Positions 56,081 to 64,000 of a DNA stretch of 64,000 nt are shown piece after piece; within the stretch, counting starts at the first letter, position 1; each line of letters starts with the position of its first letter. The stretch comes from Cryptomeria japonica. Lineage: Eukaryota > Streptophyta > Pinopsida > Cupressales > Cupressaceae. The DNA is taken from assembly GCF_030272615.1 (NCBI RefSeq), contig NC_081406.1, positions 242,413,218 through 242,477,217 on the forward strand, in the 5' to 3' direction. The notes beneath the pieces are model-generated. The model saw only the letters and a program-made list of their open reading frames with translations. It had not been told where the DNA came from and ran no database searches. The position numbers and the translations under genes are program-made.

Positions 56081-57044
56081 GTAAGTATGGAAACTCCTAC
56101 AAAATTAAGTGTCATGTATCAGTAATCTATCATCATCAAACATATCAAAATCATCATCTAAATATCCTAATTCTATGTGTGTTTCTCTAGTATCCCTTTT
56201 CTAGGGACCAAGATGCTCTATTGGGACCAAAGCACTCCAAGGGGACCATGGCCCCCTTGGAGGAATAGAGAACCCAGTTAGGACTAGCACACCTTAGGGG
56301 GACTAGGGCACCCCATCTGGGTAGCCCTTGGAAATTAGGGTTTCTGAATAATAATTGGCTAAATAGAATGTAACAAAAAATAGAGATGCAGTTGGGCAGG
56401 CTTACCTCATCCAGCGAAGCATCCTCGATCACGGACTGGCTCAAGATCTCCATCTGAGTGGGCACTTTAGGTTGTCAGTGTGGCATCTTGTGCTATGTGG
56501 TCTCCTCTTTTGTGCTACATAACAAATAAGATAAATGAATAGTGTCATTTTCACTATTTAAGGTCTACTCTTTCCTAAAACCCTAATTTTGCATTTTTTG
56601 CTTAATCTTTCACATCTCGAACTCTGATTTGCACACTGGTGGTTGCATTGAATTTGTTTTTCAGTTCTCTCTCAGACCAAATGTTCCTCAACTTATTTTA
56701 GTCTTGTATCAAGCTTCATTGTGAGCATTTATCATCAATTATCTTCGCAATTCGATGTGGTAAACATGATACCCTGTTTCAACTCACTAATTAGAAAGTC
56801 AAAACAAGGGGGCATATAGCTCCCCCAAATTTCATCACTCCTATTAAGAATTCTAGGTGATTTTGTGATTTCAACTAGCAATGTGGTTTTGTAGGATGTG
56901 GTTCCTAATGTTGTACTGTAAATACCACTAGGAGCTTCATTCGATATCTTATGGACATATCCTTTTTCCCATGAATGTTTACTTTTCTATACTTTAGCTT
57001 GCATATGCACGTAGTGTCATGTGACTGCTAAATTAGGGGCTAAA
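56081..57044 (+). other. Element E2 3' region with short repeats upstream of the PMD ORF
   Basis: Degenerate units of about 27-45 bases at 56195-56330 (GGGACCAAGATGCTCTATTG, GGGACCAAAGCACTCCAAGG, GGACCATGGCCCCCTTGGAG, GGACTAGGGCACCCC). On the minus strand they translate to near repeats GALVPLRCASPN and GAMVPLECFGPN. The rest is plain AT-rich sequence. A weak purine tract AGGGGCTAAA precedes the 3' LTR. Confidence 0.6.
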
Positions 57045-58660
57045 TGTTGTGTCATGAATTGTACACCCCTAATTAGGGTTCTCCAATTTCACGCTTAGGT
57101 TAGCACCTGCCTTAGTGTGTCTCATTTCATTTTGCATTTCATTTAAGCATTTAATTATTAATTTAATTAAATCTAAAATCCTCTCTCATCAATTCACATA
57201 TTATAAAATTGGGCCTTTAACCCTAAGCATGCCCCTTTTTATTTTATTTTAATTAATCCTAATAAAGTCCTAATTTCAATCTTCAAAACACATTATCACA
57301 TATCTAAACACTTTGGATTGACCTACCATGTTGGATTTGACTTTATAATCACAATACCTTGCATCCTTAGAAATTTGGGAAAAAGTCGGGCAAACCAGAA
57401 TGCTACCATTCTGGTCCCAACTTTTTCTCCTTGAATTTTGGGAGCTTAATTTAGCGGTATTATAATGTTTAAATCCCACTTTTTTAAATTTTTATCAATT
57501 CTAAGTTGGCCTATTATCAAAATTAAATTTAGGGTTTCACATATATAACGTTTTCTTTCCCTTATTTGAGAATTCATCTCTAGCAACTGAAGGAGACTCT
57601 TATGAAGTGAAAGTGTACATTTTATGTGAAGTCTAAAATTAATGAATTCATCATCAATCAAGTATTCATCAACCTTTTTCATCAATCATGGAAGCTTAGG
57701 AAAAAATAAAGAATAATAAGGAGATCACCAACTATTGATTGGCTTGTACCTCTCCCTTAGGATTTGGAATGGTTCCATGTTATTTTCATATCTCTATGTG
57801 AGTTTCAAATCTACACATCATTCATTTTTAAATTTACATTATTGCTTTAGATCTACATTGTATTTGTGATTTGAAGCATTTACATTACATTCATTTAGGG
57901 TTTTTACTCCAAACATAGGGTAGAACTCTAGTTTGTATTTTAGCTCATAGGAATCTTAAAAACACATCAGATTCTAGTGCACACACACTTTTCAATATTA
58001 CATTGGCTATTTGTGGAGGTGGAAATCACTAAAATAAGGGGTTTGACTAAGGAAAAACCCTCTATAGCCACAAACACACCATTTTCAGATTTGAGGCATA
58101 GGTATAGGTTTTTGTCAAAGTTGGCAAATTTTGGGAAGACTCGGTCAACTCTCATAGGTCTATATGTAAAATAAGGCTTGGATCTCAGGGATCGAAGTGT
58201 TGAGTTCCCTATTCCTCACCAATTAGGTGTAGAATTTAATAGGTAGGATCCAGATCAGCTCACTTTGCAAATTTCTAGTTTTCAACCCAGTTCAGTCACT
58301 GAGACCAGAGCGCCCAACACTCCTATCCTCTCAATTTAGGCTTAGATTTCAATATCAGGTGCACATTATTCTCATTTCCAAATTTGTACCCCATGTTTCA
58401 TTTTCATCTCTACATCAGACTGCTAATGCTATTGTTCTAGTTGTTTTCATTTATTCTACTAGTTTTATTTGTCATTCCCTCACATTTGACTAATTGTCTT
58501 TCCTATCAGCAAAGGAATAGAAATCCTAAAAGTATTCCTTCACTCTCTTTCACAAGAGTTAGTCAAAGTGAATCACTTCCTTAGGCTCTTTCGTATTCCA
58601 ATGTATGAATTAAAGTTGGATCAGGACCTAATCTACCCAATTCCATTTTCATCCATCCCA
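57045..58660 (+). repeat. 3' LTR of element E2, about 1616 bp
   Basis: Starts TGTTGTGTCATGAATTGTAC and ends TTCATCCATCCCA, matching 46243-47865 with scattered substitutions. TATA-like CACATATATAACG at about 57537-57549. Confidence 0.92.
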
Positions 58661-59669
58661 ACATCATTGGAGGTAAAGTGTAGCAACAAGTTAATATTTT
58701 TCACATAAGGTGAAATTCATTCATGAGAGCATCCAACATTAAGAAAAGTACAATTCTTAGTTGCAAGAGAGGGGCATCATTCAATTACAAGAAAAGACAA
58801 ATGGAGGGTAAAAGGAGTGTCCTAAAGAGAATATTCAAGATTCTTTGATGTTGTGGATCAAAGGAGGATTAAAGTGCCAAGTATTAGTTGCAAATTAGTT
58901 TTAGGGCTAACCTTTTATTAATTTGTTTTCTCCTTTCATTTGCAAAAGGATTTTGAAGTTAGTTTTTTTGGCAGAGCCTATTCTTGTACAAGTGTTGATA
59001 TTAGTGTTTAGGTCAGAGCTTTTGATGTGGTAATTTCCTTACCAAAATAGAATAGAATTTATGTTGTCATAATTCTCTCCAAAATGTATTTTCACCATGT
59101 TTTGAAATAAAATGATTGAGGGTATTTTTTCTCATCTCTGCAATTTTATGTGGTGTTTTTTTTTTGCTTCTCTTCAAGGAAGATATTAAATGACTATGAA
59201 CAAAGAATTAGGATAGTAAGTTGTGCGTGGAGGATATAAAATAAAGAGTTATAATATATATTGAAATAGTGGGTATCATTATAATGCATTGTTACCTATA
59301 ACCCACTAGTTAGGAGTTAAACTGTTAGAGTATTGCATTTATATGTTGTTAACTAACTATCCAGCCCTAAGAAGGTACCGATCAAGGGAGTTTTTTTCCA
59401 TCATTCAGAACCAAATTCAAATAACAAATCATTAATTTTATTTTTTTTAAACGTATTAGTTAGTTGTAGTTATTGTGTTCTCTATGCAAGAAATTGAAGA
59501 TTGCCAAAACATGAGCCAATATTGAGTTTATTTTTCACATCTCTTGGCATTCTCGTGAGAGAATATTATCTGTTATGAAATACCCTATTTAGTCTATGAA
59601 TAAATCAAATGGTATTGTAGAAAGGGTTACCCCCTAGGTCCAAAGTCTAAAGCATAGAAGTGTATTTAG
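58661..59669 (+). other. Unassigned sequence, possibly the rest of the J LTR
   Basis: No gene. The purine-rich start and a poly-T tract near 59150-59165 with AATAAAATG nearby (59107) could be the 3' part of an old LTR. Nothing firmer can be said. Confidence 0.35.
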
Positions 59670-61000
59670 TGTAGCGTAATAAATTGTACACCTTTAGTTA
59701 GGGTGTCCAATTTCACACTTTCCTAGCACCTATTTTATTATTTTTCATTCTTGTATGCATTATAGGACCTTTATTTATTTAAATGAATATTTAATTCAAT
59801 ACTATGAGTCTTATTCCACTTTTACATCATCATACTCTTATTTGAGCCCTTATTTCTAGGTATGTCATTTATCTTTTATTATCTTAATTTATTATAAAGC
59901 CTACCCCATTTCAAATTTCAAGGCACATTTCCCCCATCTAAACATTATATATTTTCATTAAAATCTATTTTCAGTATTAGGATCCTATTATCTCACATCC
60001 CTAAAAAGTCGAGTTGAAATTTTCAACACAGGGTCGCTCCAAGCCACCTTGTCCAACGCTTTTTTCTTTGAATTATAGGAGGATAATATGTAGGTATCCA
60101 TCTCTGTGCAAAAAATGATGATTCTAATGTCACAACCCTCCTTTATCACTTTTTGATTTAAATACAATTCTATTATATTTTTGGTTAAGCTATTTAAATG
60201 ATTGAATAAATGTTATAAAAGAATAAAATGAATACACACACACACACACTTGGAGAATATAATTCAAAAGGCATTATTTTTATTTATTTATTTCCACTCC
60301 CAATTATGACACATGTTGTAGGAAGAATAAGAAGCTTCTAGATGAATCTCCACCACCTTGCATGTAACTCCCCCACTAAGTTTAATCAATTTGTATGAGT
60401 CCAATATTGGAAAAGAATCTCCTTTTTAATTAAATTTTTTAGATAGTGGAATGGAGGGATTTTTCTTATAAAATGATATGCAAGTTTCAAAGGAGGGAGT
60501 TGATTATGTTTTGAAGAAAATTTCCCAAGTTTTTTCTTCGGTAGTCTCATTTTTGGTTGCAAGATTTTTAAGTTGTTGTTTGGAAGGTTTCTCTCAAGTT
60601 GCAAAGGAGGATCAAAAGGATAGCTAGAGGATTCAACATCAAGCTTCGATAAGCCAGGTTTTCTTCTTGTTATTTCACATTCATATATGAGAAATGGTAT
60701 TATCCAAAGATAGTTTCTAGATTCTCCCTTCTTTTAAATCTTTTTATTTAGGAATAAATATTGATAAAATACTTCTCATATTGCATGTAAAGGATAGCAT
60801 TATTATTTTATTTTTTTCCTAAAAAATATACACAAAATCTTGCTTTTTGTTTTTCCAAAGATTTTAGCAAAAAATCATATTTCCTTTATTTTTTTTTAAA
60901 TCTCTTTTTCTGAGATTAAAACTCTTCACCGTGTGATTTGAATCTTAATCTTTATTTCTTCCCTCTAATTCATTTCTCTGGTTCTTTGAATGGAAATTTG
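59670..61000 (+). repeat. LTR start of an E2-related element (K)
   Basis: Begins TGTAGCGTAATAAATTGTAC, then GGGTGTCCAATTTCACACTT and CCTAGCACC, matching the first 70 bases of the E2 LTR. Matching continues loosely through ATCTCACATCCCTAAAAA (60000) to about 60080. A TATA-like TTATAAAAG is near 60213. The right end is not recognisable, and a (CA)6 run lies at 60236. Probably a diverged family member. Confidence 0.6.
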
Positions 61001-61009
61001 AATCTCATT

Positions 61010-61365
61010 CTTTAGATAAATCTCTTTGTGATTATTAGTTAAATAAATCTCCCTATGAATATTAGTTGAATAAGATCTCTCTGTGAATATTAGTTGAATA
61101 AGATCTCTCTATGAATGTTAGTTGAATAAGATCTCTCTGTGAATATTAGTTGAATAAGATCTCTCTGTGGATATTAGTTGAATAAGATCTCTCTATGATT
61201 ATTAGTTAAATAAATCTCCCTGTGAATACTGGAAATAAACTATCTCCCTGTGAATACTAGAAATAAACAATCTTCCTATGAATACTGGAAATAAACTATC
61301 TCCCTGTGAATACTGGAAATAAACTCTCTATTCCCCCCTGTGAATACTGGAAATATTAACCTCCT
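61010..61365. repeat. 28-bp minisatellite with two subfamilies, about 12 copies
   Basis: The first half is TGTGAATATTAGTTGAATAA+GATCTCTC (six to seven copies). The second half is TGTGAATACTGGAAATAAAC+TATCTCCC (five copies). Both units are 28 bp and share the TGTGAATA start, so one diverged from the other and each then expanded. Confidence 0.9.
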
Positions 61366-61573
61366 GTTTACTGTAAAATCAATCTAAAACAATTGTTTGA
61401 TTATCTATTTTATTCATGTTCTTATTTTCATAAATAAATACTCTTTTTGTTTACATATATATCATTAAATAATTGGAAATGTAAACTATATATATATATA
61501 TTTCAAATAATAAAATGTATTAAATGTTGCAAAGGGATTATATTTTTGCAAGCGCCATATTCTCGAAAATTAT
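61366..61573. other. AT-rich spacer, no gene
   Basis: Contains a short (TA) run at 61488-61501. Nothing else seen. Confidence 0.5.
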
Positions 61574-61790
61574 TTTGGGTGTCAGGCGGCGTGCAGGGTA
61601 GTGGCGGCGGTTATTGTAACCATCGGGGGAAGTGGTACCCTCCACTTCCCCTACGGTCACTATCACAGCAGTGGCCACAGGGAAGTGGAGGGGACCATGG
61701 GGTCCCCTCACCACTACAAGCCTGCTTCCGCAAACCCGCAGTGGTGATGGGACCTGTGGGTCCAACTCCCATGAACTCCCCTTTCTTTTC
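61574..61790. other. GC-rich island with strong hairpins
   Basis: About 215 bases of GC-rich sequence in AT-rich surroundings. It contains a perfect 10-bp stem GGGGAAGTGG/CCACTTCCCC (about 61626-61651), a palindrome GGGGACCATGGGGTCCCC (about 61691-61708) and GGACC/GGTCC (about 61750-61763). Long open frames on both strands follow from the composition; I do not call a gene. It may be a fragment of an unrelated element. Confidence 0.6.
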
Positions 61791-63000
61791 TTTTTTTTCA
61801 AAAAAATAATACCACTATAAATTCGGCCATTGTTATACCTTTTTTTTTGTTTAATAAAAAGATTTTAGGTAATTTTTGAAAAGTATTTATTTTTTAGATT
61901 TTTTTTCAATTGTAAATTAAATTGTATAATTGCCCTTAGGAAAATTTATAATAATAATTAAATTCCCTTTTGCAATTTTCAAATTGTAAATTAAAATTGT
62001 ATTAAATTTTATAATTGGAAAACTACTTAAAATTTGTTGGGTTAGTTAGTTTGTATTTGGACTCATTGAAAGCAATTATTGCACATTATCATGATTTGAA
62101 TCTAATGTCTAAATTAATCGCTATTTTTGGAACCTATGACCATAGGAATCATGCATGGCTTAATCATGCACGCAAGTTACACTATTCTTATATCATGCAA
62201 ATTTCTTATACATTAGTTACATTTATTGACGTTTTCATCTCCATGCAAGTTACACGTGTAATTATTAATATGCAAGTTTCATAATGGTCATTGTTACGCA
62301 AGCTATATTTCAAATTTTGAATAATAAATAATTTAGTTATGGTTTTTATTCTACGTGATTCATCAAGTAGTTATTTCAATTTATTAAATTATACACGTTC
62401 AATTAGTAATTGTTTTCAAGTATGATGTTTTCATAGCTCTTAGTTAGAAAACTAAATAAAGGAAGATGGAAACCAAAACCCAGTAGCGTTCGATATATAC
62501 AGTGCCTCTGGGTCACGCTTACGAGTAATGTCGTCATGTTGAACTACTACACTTAACGCCTAATAAAGCTACATCAATGACGTATGTGGCATCGTCCCTA
62601 TAAATCGTCGAGGAGTAATAAGGGACACTTGGAAGTTAAAATCCAAGGGGTGGGTAATCCCCCTTGGATCGATAATTTAATAAGATAATTCTAAAACGAT
62701 CTTTCATCCACTGAGTTAAACTATAGTAAACCCCCATAGGGATGATGAGTGAAACGCTTTTATGAAATTGATTTAATCTCGAAGAATTGTTGTCGATTGA
62801 CAACTGGTCAAGGGTGATGCTTATGATAAGAATTAGGATCTAGTTGATTTAGGCCACAAGCAATAGGCCATCTTGAGCCTTTTCTTAAGCGCTACCACCG
62901 TAGGTAGCAACTGTAGAGAAACTGTCTGGGACATTGACCCTAGAAAAGGTTGTGTACCCACTAATCAGTTTACATCAAACCATAGAGTAGAAAATAGAAC
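61791..63000. other. Non-coding sequence, probably the first part of LTR-like region L
   Basis: AT-rich to about 62450, then more balanced. A possible LTR start TGTTGGGTTAGTTAGTTTG at 62036 is a guess. No gene with a recognisable domain. GGGGGTTTAC and similar GC-mixed patches at 62640-62740 precede the hairpin at 63021. Confidence 0.4.
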
Positions 63001-63010
63001 TACATATTTT

Positions 63011-63055
63011 ACGCCTTGATCCCGTGCCGAAACGGGTATGTAGGCAGTCTTGGGA
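63011..63055 (+). other. Hairpin motif CCCGT-GCCGAA-ACGGG with flanking TATGTAGGCAG
   Basis: CCTTGAT then CCCGT (63021-63025), loop GCCGAA, ACGGG (63032-63036) and TATGTAGGCAGTCTTGGG. From memory, a similar gene-free motif, a stem followed by TACGTAGGCA, is common in plant gypsy LTRs. Its role is unknown to me. Confidence 0.55.
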
Positions 63056-63332
63056 TGGAGTTGTCCCTAGTACTCAAGCATTCGTGGGTGGGGTCTAGGC
63101 TTGGTAAGAAGAAGGGTTGAATAGAATCCTAATTTGAAAGATAAGTGTAAAAAGGGAAAAAGTAAATCAATGCATACTCGGAAGGAATCCCGTATGGATT
63201 TGCTTGACTTCCCGAGGCTTTAAGCCAAATTCTGAGGTGGAATTCAAGCTTGTATTATGTAATTTAATTACTCCTAAGGATGGCGACCTTGATGCACTTC
63301 TGTTAGAAGAGTGTAGTACTTAGTGAGTGTCT

Positions 63333-63472
63333 CAGGACCTGAATGGTCCGTATGGGTAGATGCCTATCCCGTATTGGATAGATGGAATCTTATGTCCCGT
63401 ATAGACAGATGCCTAACCCGTATGGTTAGATGCTCATCTCGAATGGATGAATGCCTAATCCAAATGGATGGA
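63333..63472 (+). repeat. Array of six covarying inverted repeats upstream of a TATA box
   Basis: Six stem-like units spaced 20-29 bases: GGACC-TGAAT-GGTCC, CTATCC-CGTATT-GGATAG, TGTC-CCGTATA-GACA, CTAACC-CGTAT-GGTTAG, TCATCT-CGAAT-GGATGA, ATCC-AAAT-GGAT. Stems differ but stay complementary, loops stay close to CGTAT, and GATGCC separates several units. Confidence 0.85.
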
Positions 63473-63630
63473 TGCCCAGAGTATGCAATTGAATCAAACA
63501 CAATGATTAAATTAAGCACACAAAAAAAAAGAATGGTCAATTTTGTTGAGTTAATTATGGTGGGTTATTACATGGGTATTGGTGGGTTATTACATCTAAA
63601 TTGGCCCAAAGGTGATTTTATTATGAAATC

Positions 63631-63642
63631 CCTATATAAGGA
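63631..63642 (+). promoter_or_regulatory. TATA box of LTR-like region L
   Basis: CCCTATATAAGG, followed 25-35 bases later by a CA-rich start-like TCAATTCATTCCATCATC. It lies about 160 bases downstream of the inverted-repeat array. Likely the U3 promoter of a plus-strand LTR. Confidence 0.65.
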
Positions 63643-63860
63643 ATCTCTCTCAATTCATTCCATCATCTCATAGTTGTATCTCATCATTATGCTTTTACCC
63701 CAATTTAAGAGTAGATATGCTTCAAGGAGAAACAAGATATATCAAGACATCTTCAATTATATCTCCAATTATGTTTCATGATGGATTTTATGTGATTTAT
63801 CATGTTATTGCATCAACACATGGAGGACTTATCCTAAGGACATTGCATCACCAATTGAAG

Positions 63861-63950
63861 GTATAATCAATTCAAGAGATAATTCCAAACCCAGGGTCTG
63901 ACTTAGGAAAATCCCTATCAACAACACAATTTTCTTCCTTATGTGTGTAG
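63861..63950 (+). other. Candidate intron in LTR-like region L
   Basis: Donor-like GAAG/GTATAA at 63860/63861, a pyrimidine tract TTTTCTTCCTT at 63930-63940, and acceptor-like GTGTGTAG/GT at 63950. 90 bases long, AT-rich. Same donor context as in the A LTR. Confidence 0.42.
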
Positions 63951-64000
63951 GTGACAAGTTAAAGAGTCACAATTGCAGAAGCAAACAAAGAAGTCAGAGA

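Larger units (their letters stand above)
46243..58660 (+). mobile_element. Tat-like Ty3/gypsy element E2 with both LTRs and an antisense PMD ORF
   Basis: LTRs of about 1.62 kb at 46243-47865 and 57045-58660, a PBS, a short leader, protease, G-patch, RT, two RNase H domains, integrase to 53550, a spacer, and a minus-strand PMD ORF. A recognisable gag core and zinc knuckle are missing. Flanks TCATC and ACATC may be a target duplication with one mismatch. Stops are numerous, many fitting CGA to TGA. Confidence 0.92.

Noticed and set aside
61010-61365. Possible CRISPR-like array of 28-bp repeats
   Set aside because: The copies are head-to-tail with no unique spacers. It is an ordinary minisatellite in a plant genome.
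61447-61820. Long open frames on both strands (up to 120 codons)
   Set aside because: They follow from the GC-rich, stop-poor island. The strands overlap and no domain is visible.

Overview
The window looks like intergenic heterochromatin from a large seed-plant genome. It is AT-rich, I find no host gene, and almost all of it is decayed LTR retrotransposons nested in one another. Plant origin is supported by Tat-type Ty3/gypsy elements with two RNase H domains, antisense plant-mobile-domain (PMD) ORFs and TTTAGGG telobox motifs inside LTRs. A gymnosperm, probably a conifer, is my best guess, but it rests on the density of nesting and on memory of similar hypothetical proteins, not on a search.

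Layout. At 1-3129 lies the 5' part of a minus-strand Ty1/copia element (F): LTR, PBS, gag, protease and integrase, running off the left edge. At about 3130-5428 there is a duplicated CA/TG microsatellite block and a minus-strand LTR of another copia family (H). From 5429 to 43818 I reconstruct one minus-strand Tat-like Ty3/gypsy element (G) that was split by later insertions. Its LTR is at 42788-43818, its leader and gag N-terminus at 42787-39571, its mid gag at 34322-33409, and its protease end, G-patch and RT start at 7438-5434. Inside G sit a plus-strand Tat-like element A (7439-33408) and a plus-strand element D (34323 to about 39570). Element A is itself interrupted by a full-length Ty1/copia element C (16415-23774, target duplication CTAGT) and by a solo LTR S (24300-25643, target duplication CATAA).

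From 43819 to 46242 is old sequence, possibly the end of a gypsy element. A second Tat-like element, E2, occupies 46243-58660 with both LTRs, pol and an antisense PMD ORF. The rest (58661-64000) holds an E2-related LTR start (59670), a 28-bp minisatellite, a GC-rich hairpin island, and a further LTR-like region with a TATA box, a tandem array of covarying inverted repeats and an intron-like segment.

How the parts relate. A and E2 share one plan: gag, protease, G-patch, acidic linker, RT, first RNase H, second archaeal-type RNase H, integrase, then a PMD ORF on the opposite strand before the 3' LTR. C is an autonomous copia element by design. D has C-like LTR ends and a C-like PBS but no RT, RNase H or integrase. 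It carries a coiled-coil/zinc-knuckle ORF and a second large ORF I cannot identify, so it may be a non-autonomous partner of the C family. All coding regions carry stops or frameshifts, so nothing here looks able to move now.
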